From: Baekduia soli
GTDB taxonomy: Bacteria > Actinomycetota > Thermoleophilia > Solirubrobacterales > Solirubrobacteraceae
Length of the DNA: 64,000 bases
Assembly (NCBI RefSeq): GCF_007970665.1
Contig: NZ_CP042430.1
Span: 2,728,001 to 2,792,000, forward strand
Direction: 5' to 3'
Under the pieces are notes generated by a model. The model was not told where the DNA came from and did no database searches. It saw only the letters and a list, made by a program, of their open reading frames with translations. The position numbers and the translations under genes were made by a program. Positions 42,411-50,426 of the stretch are shown here, piece by piece; the first letter of the stretch is position 1, and every line of letters begins with the position of its first letter.

Positions 42411-43351
42411 GGGACGGCGGGCTCGGCGGCCGCGGGCGGCGGCGCCGGCGCGCGGCTGACGACCGCGACGCCGAGGATCACGATCGCCATCCCGGCCAGC
42501 ACGACGGCCTCGGGCGCGTTGCCTCGCGCGACCTCCACGACGACGGCCACGACCGGCGCGAGGAACTGCCAGGCGCTGGCGCGGGTGGCCGGGATGGACC
42601 GCAGCGCGGTCGTGTAGGCGACGGCCGCGAACGCCGAGGAGCCCGCGGCCACCCAGGCCACCGACGTCCACAGCGATCCGGCGCCCCAGCTCGTGTCGCC
42701 CACGTGCCCGTAGAGCAGCGCGAGCGGGACGAGGGCGACGCCGCCGACGAGGTGCTGGACGGCCGTGAAGGCCACGATGTCGGTCCCGGGATACCGCTGT
42801 ACGGTGGCCTTGACGAGCAGCGTGCCGACGGCGAAGCCCGCGCCGGCCATCAGCGCGATCGCCATGCCCAGGACCATGCGGCCGGTGTCGGTGCCGCCCG
42901 ACAGCTGCGACGAGACCATCGTCACGATGCCGATGAACGCCGTCACGAGCCCGACCACGCCCCAGGGGGCGATGCGCTCGCCGAGCGTGAAGCGCGCGAG
43001 GACCAGGACGAAGAACGGCGTCGTGTTCAGGAGGATCGCGGCGTTGCCCGCGCCGGCCATCGACGTGCCCTCGGCGATCCCCTCGAAGGCCAGGGTGACC
43101 ATGAACAGCCCCGACAGCGCGGCCCAGGCCAGCGTCCGTCCGCGGGGCAGCGTGCCGTGGCGCAGCGCCGTGATCGCCAGCAGCAGCGCGGCGGCGGGCA
43201 GCGCGCGCAGCGTCGAGAACACGACGGGCGAGGCGTGCTGTGTGCCGACCGCGGTCGCGCGGAACGCCGAGCCCCAGAGGACCACGGTCGCCGCGAGCAG
43301 CAGGTAGGGTACGACGTTCGTCGCCGGGGCGGGGCGCGGGCCGCGCGTCAT
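42407..43351 (-). CDS. EamA/DMT family transporter
   Basis: A 314-residue inner-membrane carrier with ten predicted helices in two EamA repeats: repeat one starts VVPYLLLAATVVLWGSAFRA, repeat two MVLGMAIALMAGAGFAVGTL. Typical signatures are LRALPAAALLL, NAAILLNTTPFFVLVLARFT and STAFAAVAYTTALRSIPATR-like sequence. The family usually exports amino acids, purines or other metabolites. ATG 43351 overlaps the stop of the NCS2-like permease upstream (ATGA), so a probable importer and a probable exporter are made together. The Pro/Ala-rich tail (APAPPPAAAEPAVP) is cytoplasmic. Confidence 0.88.
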   Translation of the reverse strand: MTRGPRPAPATNVVPYLLLAATVVLWGSAFRATAVGTQHASPVVFSTLRALPAAALLLAITALRHGTLPRGRTLAWAALSGLFMVTLAFEGIAEGTSMAGAGNAAILLNTTPFFVLVLARFTLGERIAPWGVVGLVTAFIGIVTMVSSQLSGGTDTGRMVLGMAIALMAGAGFAVGTLLVKATVQRYPGTDIVAFTAVQHLVGGVALVPLALLYGHVGDTSWGAGSLWTSVAWVAAGSSAFAAVAYTTALRSIPATRASAWQFLAPVVAVVVEVARGNAPEAVVLAGMAIVILGVAVVSRAPAPPPAAAEPAVP

Positions 43352-44742
43352 GCTCGCTCCGCCAGGGCCGTGGCCGGGGCCCGGCCGGTGCGGCGCTCGA
43401 GCACCCGCTCGAGCACGAGGCCGGCGGCCACGCCCCACAGCATGGGGTTGCCGAGCAGCTTGGCCGTGGGGGACAGCAGGTGCTGCAGCGGGGTCCACGC
43501 GATGCTCGGCGCCAGCGCGACGGCGGCGACCATGCGGGCATGCGCCCCGAGCGGCCACAGCCGCTGCAGCGTCTGCACGATCATCGAGCAGAACATGAGC
43601 GCCAGCAGCGCGGCCGAGACCGTGAGCGGCAGGGCCGCCACGAGCCCGAGGAAGGGCTGCACGAGCGCGAGGGCCATGACGAGCAGCGCCGCGATGGCCA
43701 GCGCGGTGCGTCGGCGGTTGCCCAGGAGCTGGACGATGGGCACGGAGTCCAGGCGGGCCACCGTGCCGAGCACGTTGCCGGCCAGCGCCCCGACGGCCTG
43801 CACCGCGCCGTGGACGACGAGCCCGCGCGCGGACGCCAGTCGCGCCTTCTCGACCTCCTGCATGGCCGAGCCGACCTCGACGGCGGCCACCGTGTTGAAC
43901 GCGATGAGGCCGGCGGCGATCACGAACGGGACGATGACCTGCACGCTGAACTGCGGCGCGCCCCACGGCAGCGCGCTGGGGAGCGCCAGGCCGCCGGAGA
44001 GGTCGGCGTGCGGCACGCCGCCGACGGCGATGGCCGCTGCGGCGCCGACCAGCAGCGCGACGAGCAGGGCGTAGGGCCGCGTGACGCGCGGGCGCTGCAG
44101 CCCGACGCCGACGGCGACGACGGCCAGCGCGGCGACCCAGCCCGCCGTGGTGCCCCACGGGTGCACGTGGCTGGTGGCCAGCGCCCGGGCGACCGTGGTC
44201 GGGAGCACCGCGACCGTGACGACCAGGACGAACACCATGCCCGTCAGCGGCGTGAAGACCCGCAGCAGCAGGCGGTCGAAGCGCAGCACGCCCAGCAGCG
44301 CGACCGTCGCCCCGCCCACGAGCAGGCCCGCGCCGATCGCGGCCAGGCCGTGGCCGCCGGCGGCGACCACGACGACCGCGGCGAGGTAGGCGGCCGCCGG
44401 GCCCTCGTAGAGCGTGAGCCGGTAGCCCACGACGACCTGGGCCAACGTCGCCAGGCCGAGGGTGAGCATGGCGGCGAGGACGAACGTCCGCGTCTGGCCC
44501 GGCTGCACGCCGGCGACGTCGCCGGCGACCAGCCAGAACCCGAACGCCTGCGGCACCACGGCCAGGACCCACAGGACGGCCGTGCGCAGGTCGCCGGCGG
44601 CCGGGCGCGCAAGGATGCTGCGGCGGGCGCTGCCCGCGTGGTGAGGAGGCCTCCAGATGCTCAAAACCCGGTGAACGCGGCGCGACGCTTGCCAGCCGTA
44701 CCGTTCGGTCCGTACGATAGACGCGATTGTATGCAAAGGCAT
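43348..44742 (-). CDS. NCS2-type (xanthine/uracil permease) family transporter, start uncertain
   Basis: A polytopic protein of up to 464 residues with 12-14 hydrophobic stretches. TAVLWVLAVVPQAFGFWLVA opens the membrane part; NTVAAVEVGSAMQEVEKARL resembles the NCS2 helix 8 motif, and GNVLGTVARLDSVPIVQLLG the following amphipathic segment. Such carriers import nucleobases, urate or related rings, which fits a cyclic-amide island. The first ATG (44742) lies inside the operator at 44727-44746, so the true start is probably downstream (a TTG or other codon around residues 25-45). Divergent from a GntR gene that likely controls it; the EamA gene follows in overlap. Confidence 0.8.
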   Translation of the reverse strand: MPLHTIASIVRTERYGWQASRRVHRVLSIWRPPHHAGSARRSILARPAAGDLRTAVLWVLAVVPQAFGFWLVAGDVAGVQPGQTRTFVLAAMLTLGLATLAQVVVGYRLTLYEGPAAAYLAAVVVVAAGGHGLAAIGAGLLVGGATVALLGVLRFDRLLLRVFTPLTGMVFVLVVTVAVLPTTVARALATSHVHPWGTTAGWVAALAVVAVGVGLQRPRVTRPYALLVALLVGAAAAIAVGGVPHADLSGGLALPSALPWGAPQFSVQVIVPFVIAAGLIAFNTVAAVEVGSAMQEVEKARLASARGLVVHGAVQAVGALAGNVLGTVARLDSVPIVQLLGNRRRTALAIAALLVMALALVQPFLGLVAALPLTVSAALLALMFCSMIVQTLQRLWPLGAHARMVAAVALAPSIAWTPLQHLLSPTAKLLGNPMLWGVAAGLVLERVLERRTGRAPATALAERA

Positions 44743-44746
44743 ACAA
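44727..44746. promoter_or_regulatory. 8-4-8 palindrome TTGTATGC-AAAG-GCATACAA, likely GntR operator
   Basis: A perfect inverted repeat centred between the NCS2-like permease (minus) and the GntR gene starting at 44787. Form and place are those of an autoregulatory GntR operator. Related sequence occurs at 11314 (ATTGTATGCAAT), 51356 (GTATACAAAC) and 63563 (two GTATAC). Confidence 0.65.
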
Positions 44747-44786
44747 AGGTTCCGGCTCGGCGTCGCCAGCCTCCGAGAGCCCGCCG

Positions 44787-45503
44787 ATGACCGAGCCCGA
44801 CACCACGATCTTCAGCCCGTCGACGACGATCTCCAGCAGCGAGGAGGCCTACGAGGCCATCCGCCGCGCGATCCTCGACGGGACCCTGCGCCCCGGCGAG
44901 CGGATCGTGGAGCAGCGCCTGGCGCGGATGCTCGCCGTGAGCCGCACGCCCGTGCGCGAGGCGCTGCACAAGCTCGAGCGCGAGAACCTCGTCGCCCGCT
45001 CGGGCCGCGGCATGGCGGTCCAGACGTTCTCGCCCGACGAGGTCCGCGACATCTACGACCTGCGGGCCCACCTCGAGAGCTACGCCGCCCGCCGGGCCGC
45101 CGATCGGATCACCGAGCACGAGATCGCCGAGCTGCGCGCCGTCCAGGAGCAGCTCGCGGCCAAGGTCGCCCGCGACGTCAGCGACGACGTCGAGTGGCTG
45201 CGCGAGCCCGCGCGCCTGAACCATCAGTTCCACCTGCTCGTCGTGCGCGCCGCCCGCTCGGGCTCGCTGGAGCGGACGGTCGGCAGCGTCGGCCAGACGC
45301 CGCTCATCTACAAGGCCTACCTCTGGTACGGCGACGATGAGAAGCGCCGCTCGGGCTCCGGGCACGAGACCCTCATCGACCTTCTGGCCGCCGGCGACGG
45401 TGCCGGCGCCGAGGCGACGTGGCGCGCCCACATCGAGTTCGGGCGCGACGTGCTGATCGAGCGACTGCTCGCCCAGCGCTCCCGCGCCGACGCGGGATTC
45501 TGA
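44787..45503 (+). CDS. GntR family transcriptional regulator, FCD/VanR type
   Basis: A 238-residue regulator from ATG 44787. Winged helix: AYEAIRRAILDGTLRPGERI, then LARMLAVSRTPVREALHKLE with the canonical SRTPVREAL recognition helix, and wing GRGMAVQTF. The helical FCD domain has effector/metal histidines in LNHQFHLLV, SGHETLIDL and RAHIEFGRD. It is the first gene of an operon with an MDR dehydrogenase and a cysteine hydrolase and faces a perfect palindrome 40 bases upstream, so autoregulation and control of the divergent permease are expected. It is one of three FCD-GntR genes in the window. Confidence 0.92.
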   Translation: MTEPDTTIFSPSTTISSSEEAYEAIRRAILDGTLRPGERIVEQRLARMLAVSRTPVREALHKLERENLVARSGRGMAVQTFSPDEVRDIYDLRAHLESYAARRAADRITEHEIAELRAVQEQLAAKVARDVSDDVEWLREPARLNHQFHLLVVRAARSGSLERTVGSVGQTPLIYKAYLWYGDDEKRRSGSGHETLIDLLAAGDGAGAEATWRAHIEFGRDVLIERLLAQRSRADAGF

Positions 45504-45525
45504 GCAACCGACAGAAGGAGCTGGT

Positions 45526-46554
45526 GTGAAGGCGGTCCGCTATCACGAGTACGGCACGGCCGACGTCCTGCGCTACGAGGACGTCGAGAAGCCCGTGCCG
45601 GGGCCCGGCGAGGTCCTGATCCGCGTGGAGGCCTGCGGCGTCAACCACTTCGACATCGACCTGCGCGCCGGGGTGTCGCGCTGGCCGCTGCCGCTGCCCC
45701 ACCAGCTCGGCGTCGAGTTCGCCGGAACGGTCGACGCGGTCGGCGAGGGCGTCGAGCACCTGGCCGTCGGCGACGGGGTGTGGCCGCAGCACGAGGTGGA
45801 GTGCCTGACCTGCCGCTACTGCAGGGCCGGCCAGCCCAACCTCTGCCTCGACGCGAAGATGATGAGCGTCCAGTTCCCCGGCGGCTACGCGGAGTACGTG
45901 CTGGCACCGGCCCGCGCGACACACCTGCTGCCCGACGGCGTGACCGCCGAGATGGCCGCCGCCGGGCAGGTCGCGTTCGCGACGGCCTGGCACATGATCG
46001 TCACGCGCGGGAGGCTGCAGCCCGGCCAGACCGTCGTCGTGCAGTCCGCGGGCAGCGGCATCGGCCACGGCGCGATCCAGATCGCGGCGCTCAACGGCGC
46101 GCGGGTGATCGCGACGGCCGGCGCCGAGCACAAGCTGCAGACCGCGCGCGAGCTTGGCGCGAGCGAGACCATCAACTACAACGAGGAGTCGATCGCCGAG
46201 CGCGTGCTCGAGATGACCGACGGCGAGGGCGCCGACCTGTTCATCGAGCACGTCGGGGGCGACCTCTTCATGGACAGCCTGCGCGCGCTGCGCAAGGATG
46301 GGCGCCTCGTGACCTGTGGTGGCCACGGTGGGGAGACCCCGCCGATCGACCTCGTGGAGCTGTTCCGCCACGAGTGGCAGGTCATCGGGTCGCGGATCGG
46401 CACGCCCGCCGAGATGATCCTGACCATGAAGCTCATGGGGGAGGGCAAGCTGAAGCCCCACGTGCACGCGGCGCTGCCGCTGTCGGAGGCCCCCGAGGCC
46501 CACCGCATCATCGAAGGACGCAAGCAGACAGGAAAGGTGGTGCTGGTCCCGTGA
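45526..46554 (+). CDS. zinc-binding alcohol dehydrogenase-type MDR
   Basis: A 342-residue MDR from GTG 45526 behind GAAGGAG. NHFDIDLRAG in the GroES domain is shared with paralogues at 20250 and 62446. A Cys cluster (CLTCRYCRAGQPNLC, four Cys) for structural zinc is present, unlike in the 20250 protein. The nucleotide fold has SAGSGIGHGAIQIAALNGA, then IEHVGGDLFMDSLRALRKDG and GGHGGETPPIDLVELFRHEW. It oxidises an alcohol or reduces an enone with NAD(P)H. Its stop overlaps the next start (GTGA). Confidence 0.9.
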   Translation: MKAVRYHEYGTADVLRYEDVEKPVPGPGEVLIRVEACGVNHFDIDLRAGVSRWPLPLPHQLGVEFAGTVDAVGEGVEHLAVGDGVWPQHEVECLTCRYCRAGQPNLCLDAKMMSVQFPGGYAEYVLAPARATHLLPDGVTAEMAAAGQVAFATAWHMIVTRGRLQPGQTVVVQSAGSGIGHGAIQIAALNGARVIATAGAEHKLQTARELGASETINYNEESIAERVLEMTDGEGADLFIEHVGGDLFMDSLRALRKDGRLVTCGGHGGETPPIDLVELFRHEWQVIGSRIGTPAEMILTMKLMGEGKLKPHVHAALPLSEAPEAHRIIEGRKQTGKVVLVP

Positions 46555-47255
46555 CGTACCGTGCTCCCGACGACTACGTCTCGACCTACACGCGCGACGT
46601 CGACCTCGACCCGGCCACCACGTGCCTGGTCATCGTCGACCTCATGTACGCCACCGGCCACCGCGACCACGGCCTCGGCAAGCTGCTCGACGAGCAGGGG
46701 CGGCTGGACGACGCGGCCTACCGCTTCGAGCGCATCGACGACCTCGTGGTGCCCAACACGCTGCGGCTGCTGGCCTGGGCGCGCGAGCACGACATGCGCC
46801 GCATCTTCCTGACCTACGGCTCCGAGGTCGAGGACTACAGCGACCTCTCGCCGCAGATGGAGGCCCTGTGCCGGGCCACGCGCAACCGGGAGGGCTGCCG
46901 CGAGCACCAGCTCCTGGACTGCCTCGAGGTACAGCCCACCGAGCGCGTCATCAACAAGATCACGCCGAGCGCGTTCACCTCCAGCCCGATCGAGCTCATC
47001 CTCCACACCTACGGCGTCCAGGACCTCATCTTCACCGGGGTCTCGACGAACATGTGCGTCGAGGGGACGCTGCGCGACGCCGCCGACAAGGGCTTCGGCT
47101 GCCTGCTCGTCGACGACGCGTGCGGCGCCGACAGCCAGGAGTACCACGACAACGCGCTGCTGACGCTGCAGCGCCTGTACTGCTCGGTCTCCTCGACCGA
47201 CGACGTGCTGGGCCGCCTGGACGCCCAGGTCGGCCACGCCGCCCGGTCGGCCTGA
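46551..47255 (+). CDS. isochorismatase-family cysteine hydrolase
   Basis: A 234-residue hydrolase from GTG 46551. The catalytic triad is Asp30 (LVIVDLMYATG), Lys136 (VINKITPSAF) and Cys169 (STNMCVEGT). An insertion of about 25 residues after beta1 (residues 38-62) and the STNMC motif place it near biuret amidohydrolase/ureidoacrylate amidohydrolase-like members rather than nicotinamidases; this is a tentative reading. It should cleave a carbamoyl or amide group in the cytosol. Last gene of the GntR operon, meeting a convergent SDR gene at a shared terminator. Different from the cysteine hydrolase at 6807. Confidence 0.87.
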   Translation: MTYRAPDDYVSTYTRDVDLDPATTCLVIVDLMYATGHRDHGLGKLLDEQGRLDDAAYRFERIDDLVVPNTLRLLAWAREHDMRRIFLTYGSEVEDYSDLSPQMEALCRATRNREGCREHQLLDCLEVQPTERVINKITPSAFTSSPIELILHTYGVQDLIFTGVSTNMCVEGTLRDAADKGFGCLLVDDACGADSQEYHDNALLTLQRLYCSVSSTDDVLGRLDAQVGHAARSA

Positions 47256-47264
47256 GCCGTGCCG

Positions 47265-47281
47265 GGCGCGCTCAGCGCGCC
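47265..47281. terminator. 7-3-7 hairpin with the convergent stop codon in its loop
   Basis: GGCGCGC, TCA, GCGCGCC. The loop TCA is the TGA stop of the minus-strand SDR gene, and the stem starts 10 bases after the plus-strand stop. A bidirectional terminator is likely. Confidence 0.5.
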
Positions 47282-48057
47282 ACGAACCCGCCGTCGACGG
47301 GGAGCGCCACCCCGGTGGTCCCCGACGACGCCGGCGTCCCCAGGAACACGATCGCGGAGGCCACCTCCGCGGGCGTGTTCATGCGCGCGATCGGCTGGAT
47401 CGCGTGCAGCTCGGCCTTGACCTTCGCGCGCTCGGCGTCGTCCGGGAACTGGGTGGCCAGGAAGTCGTCGATCATCGGCGTGTCGGTGAGGCACGGGCAG
47501 ACGCAGTTGACCCGGATGTCCTGCTCGGCGTAGTCGACGGCCAGCGCCTTGGTGAGCAGCACGACCGCGCCCTTGGACGCCACGTAGGCCGGCTGGTTTG
47601 GCAGCCCGGCGACCAGGCCCATGTCCGACGCGGTGTTGACGATCGCGCCGCCGCCCGCGACGAGCATGTGCTCGATGACGTACTTGCAGGCGAAGAACGT
47701 GGCCTTGAGGTTGACGTCCAGGACCGCGTCGAACTGCGCCTCGTCGATGTCCTCGATGCGGATGGCCATCGGGCGCCCGGCGTTGTTGACCAGGACGTCG
47801 ATGCGCCCGCGCTCTGCGACGACCTCGTCGACGGCGGCGCGCAGGTCGGCCAGGTCGGTGACGTCGAGCGCTCGGACCCGCCCGTCGCCGCCGGCCGCGC
47901 GCACGAGCGCCAGGGTCTCCTCCGCGCGCGCGGCGTTGCGGTCGGCGATCAGGACCCAGCAGCCCAGGCGGGCGAACGCGACCGCGGTGGCCCGCCCGAT
48001 GCCCGTCGCCGCGCCCGTGACGACGACGGTCTGCGGGTCGCGCGCGGGAGGCCTCAC
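47272..48057 (-). CDS. SDR family oxidoreductase
   Basis: A 261-residue SDR. GTG 48057 overlaps the stop of the GlcG-like gene (GTGA). Motifs: TGAATGIGRAT, NNAG, Ser in NTASDMG, YVASK, CPCLTDTPM and PVDGG. Asp after beta2 (IADRNAAR) suggests NAD+ use. It is the last gene of the minus-strand operon GAF, GMC oxidoreductase, GlcG-like, SDR; a flavin alcohol oxidase plus SDR suggests stepwise oxidation of a hydroxylated substrate. Confidence 0.9.
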   Translation of the reverse strand: MRPPARDPQTVVVTGAATGIGRATAVAFARLGCWVLIADRNAARAEETLALVRAAGGDGRVRALDVTDLADLRAAVDEVVAERGRIDVLVNNAGRPMAIRIEDIDEAQFDAVLDVNLKATFFACKYVIEHMLVAGGGAIVNTASDMGLVAGLPNQPAYVASKGAVVLLTKALAVDYAEQDIRVNCVCPCLTDTPMIDDFLATQFPDDAERAKVKAELHAIQPIARMNTPAEVASAIVFLGTPASSGTTGVALPVDGGFVAR

Positions 48058-48451
48058 GTGACCGACCGCACGGCGGCCTGGGCGATCTCGACGTCCTGCT
48101 CGGTCGTGCCGCCGCTGACGCCGATGGCGCCGGAGACGCCGCCGGCGGCGTCGCGGACCGGGACGCCGCCGCCGAACGGGACGACCCGCCCGGACTGCAC
48201 GACGTTGAGGCCGTGCAGGTACCCGCCGGGCAGGACGAGCTCGGCCAGCCCGTCGGAGGGCATCTCCAGCGCGACCGCGGTATAGGCCTTGTCGTCGGCG
48301 AGCCCCACGCACAGCAGGGTCGAGCCGTCCATGCGGGCCTTGGCGACGACGTGGCCGCCGCGGTCGACGACCGAGACGACGATCGACGCGCCGAGCGACT
48401 CGGCGTGGGCCAGTGCGGCGTCCACGAGGGCACGGCGGTGGCGAGGTCCAT
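48054..48451 (-). CDS. GlcG/HbpS (DUF336) heme-binding-like protein, frameshifted near the N-terminus
   Basis: From ATG 48451 (one-base overlap with the GMC gene, TGATG) the frame reads MDLATA and then breaks. One extra base near 48431-48441 restores RALVDAALAHAESLGASIVV, and the frame is intact to 48054. The body has the GlcG/HbpS pattern: SVVDRGGHVVAKARMDGSTL, DKAYTAVALEMPSDGLAELV, GRVVPFGGGVPVRDAAGGVS, GAIGVSGGTTEQDVEIAQA. Repaired length is 132 residues, normal for the family. HbpS-type proteins bind heme or small ligands; GlcG-like members accompany glycolate, propanediol or aromatic oxidation. The break lies beside a GG/CC run and is probably an assembly drop. Confidence 0.8.
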
Positions 48452-49902
48452 CAGGCGCTCCTCCGGTCGTCGGCGTCGACGAGCTGCGCGGCGCGCTCGC
48501 CCACCACGAAGCAGGTCAGGTTCGTGTTGTTGGTGATGTTGGTCGGGAAGACGGAGGCGTCGGCGACGTGCAGGCCCTCGACCCCGAGGACGCCGAGGCG
48601 CTCGTCGACCACGCGGCCGATCGCGCACGAGCAGGCCGGGTGGCGGGCGGTCGCCAGGCGCTCGCGCAGGACCTCGGCCGGGTCGCGCCCGGCGTCGCGG
48701 CCGCCGATCCCCAGGCCAGAGAACGTGCGGGTGCCCACCAGCGCGCGGAACGTCTCGTAGGCCTCGTCGAACGCCCCGCGGTCGATGACCTGCTGGCTGT
48801 TGTGGACGATGACCGGCGCCTCGAGGGGGTCGGTGGACGCCAGCCGCACGGTGCCCTGCGGCTCCTGGCTGGTCAGCGCCATCGCCACCGCGCACACGCC
48901 GTCGCGCTCGTCGAGCGCGACGGGGAAGGCCCACCACCCGACGCCGCGGGCCACGACGGCCAGGCCGGGGCCGGCCATCTCGGCCACCGCCGGGGGCGTC
49001 GCGAGCTCGAACATCGTCTGGGGATGGTCGCGCAGCCCGTCGCCCACGGGCAGGTCGGCGACGACATCGATCCCCAGGTCGCCCAGGTGCTCGGCGGGGC
49101 CGACGCCCGAGCGCAGCAGGATGGCCGGGGTGCCGTAGGCCCCGGCGCAGACCACGACGCGGCCCGCCTCCACCTCGTGCGCGCGGCCGTGCGGGTCGAG
49201 GTAGCGCACGCCGGTCGCGCGGCCGCCGCGCACGAGCACGCGGTCGACGTGCGCGTGGCCGCGCACCTGCACGTTCGCGCGCCGCCGGGCCTGGCGGACG
49301 TAGGTCACGAGGCTGCCCTGGCGGATCTCGTTGCGCCGGTTCTGGGGCCAGGCGCCCGTCGCGTCGTCCCACGCGTCGGGCGCGTTCATGTCGGCCACCT
49401 CGCGGAAGCCCAGCTCCACGAAGGCGTCGACGAACGCCGCCTGGAACGGCTGCCAGCGCGGGCGCTCGTAGCGCTTGACCGACAGCTCGTCCTCGACGCG
49501 CGCGAAGATCGGCTGCACGACGTCCCAGCCCCAGCCCGTCGCGCCCGCCGCCTCCCAGTCGGCGAAGTCGGACGGCTTGCCGCGAACGGCGATGCAGCCG
49601 TTGATCATCGAGCTGCCGCCGACGAGGCGCCCGCGATCGAGCCGGATCCGCCGGCCGCCGGCCAGCGGCTCGCCGTGGTACTGCCAGTCGTGGGCGGGGA
49701 TCGCGGCGCCCACGCCCGCGAACCAGCCGCCGATGACGTTGCCGCCGGTCACGAAGCTCGGCGGGGCGGTCTCCTCGTCGGGGAAGTCCTCGCCGGCCTC
49801 CAGGAGCAGGACGGTGCGCGACGGGTCCTCCGAGAGCCGCGCGGCGACGGCGCCGCCGGCCGACCCGGCGCCGATCACCACGACGTCGGCGTGCTCAGCC
49901 AC
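48451..49902 (-). CDS. GMC family FAD-dependent oxidoreductase
   Basis: A 483-residue glucose-methanol-choline flavoenzyme from GTG 49902. FAD motif: VVVIGAGSAGGAVAARLSED ending LLLEAG; GMC signature 1 region GRLVGGSSMINGCIAVRG; signature 2 GAYGTPAILLRSGVGPAEHL; C-terminal HPACSCAIGRVVDERLGVLG and VADASVFPTNITNNTNLT, which supplies the active-site pair region. It oxidises a primary or secondary alcohol with O2 or another acceptor. The start lies inside the end of the GAF gene (8-base overlap), and the GlcG-like gene follows by TGATG. No signal peptide, so cytosolic. Confidence 0.92.
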   Translation of the reverse strand: MAEHADVVVIGAGSAGGAVAARLSEDPSRTVLLLEAGEDFPDEETAPPSFVTGGNVIGGWFAGVGAAIPAHDWQYHGEPLAGGRRIRLDRGRLVGGSSMINGCIAVRGKPSDFADWEAAGATGWGWDVVQPIFARVEDELSVKRYERPRWQPFQAAFVDAFVELGFREVADMNAPDAWDDATGAWPQNRRNEIRQGSLVTYVRQARRRANVQVRGHAHVDRVLVRGGRATGVRYLDPHGRAHEVEAGRVVVCAGAYGTPAILLRSGVGPAEHLGDLGIDVVADLPVGDGLRDHPQTMFELATPPAVAEMAGPGLAVVARGVGWWAFPVALDERDGVCAVAMALTSQEPQGTVRLASTDPLEAPVIVHNSQQVIDRGAFDEAYETFRALVGTRTFSGLGIGGRDAGRDPAEVLRERLATARHPACSCAIGRVVDERLGVLGVEGLHVADASVFPTNITNNTNLTCFVVGERAAQLVDADDRRSA

Positions 49903-50356
49903 GGTCGGCTCCGGTCACGGCGGCGGCCACCAGCGCGGCGAGCTCGTCGGCCGCGCGCTGCAGCGCGGCGACGTCGCTCTCGCTCCACGGCCGCGGCCCG
50001 CGCACCTCGTGGACGGAGACGATGCCGACCAGGTGCCCGTCGGGCGCGCTGAGCGGTGCGAGCATCTGGGCCCGCGCGCCGTAGAGGGCGACGAGGTCCG
50101 GGGGCGGGGCGGGGTCGGCGTCGGTGAGGTCGTCCTGCACCAGCGGCCGGCGGTCGCGCTCCAGCGCCTGGAAGGTGGCCGCGGCGCGCAGGTCGCCGAC
50201 CGAGCCGCCGCGCAGGGTGCGGACACCCTCGGCCGCGGCCTCGGCGACGATCGGGAACCCGCCGTCGGCTGGGTCCTCGACGCGCAGCGTCGTCCGTCCG
50301 GCGCCGGTCTCGGCGAGCAGTCGTTCGATGATCCGGTCCAAGGTGGGCTGGTCCAT
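49895..50356 (-). CDS. stand-alone GAF-domain protein
   Basis: A 153-residue protein from ATG 50356 (AAGGACGACC upstream). It aligns in outline with the GAF protein at 35519: LDRIIERLLAETGAGRTTLR, FPIVAEAAAEGVRTL, DRRPLVQDDL, YGARAQMLAPLSAPDGHLVG, IVSVHEVRGPRPWSESDVAA. A HEVRGPRPWSE-type ending corresponds to HELGAPRMWTE in the other, so they are true paralogues. No output domain. First gene of the operon with GMC oxidoreductase, GlcG-like protein and SDR. The DNA upstream (50357-50426) may hold its promoter (TTGCGACGGCGACG region), not assigned. Confidence 0.75.
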   Translation of the reverse strand: MDQPTLDRIIERLLAETGAGRTTLRVEDPADGGFPIVAEAAAEGVRTLRGGSVGDLRAAATFQALERDRRPLVQDDLTDADPAPPPDLVALYGARAQMLAPLSAPDGHLVGIVSVHEVRGPRPWSESDVAALQRAADELAALVAAAVTGADRG

Positions 50357-50426
50357 GGTCGTCCTTGGCTGGTGGCAACGAATATTGCGACGGCGACGCT
50401 AACGCAACGTGCGGACCCGCACAAGC

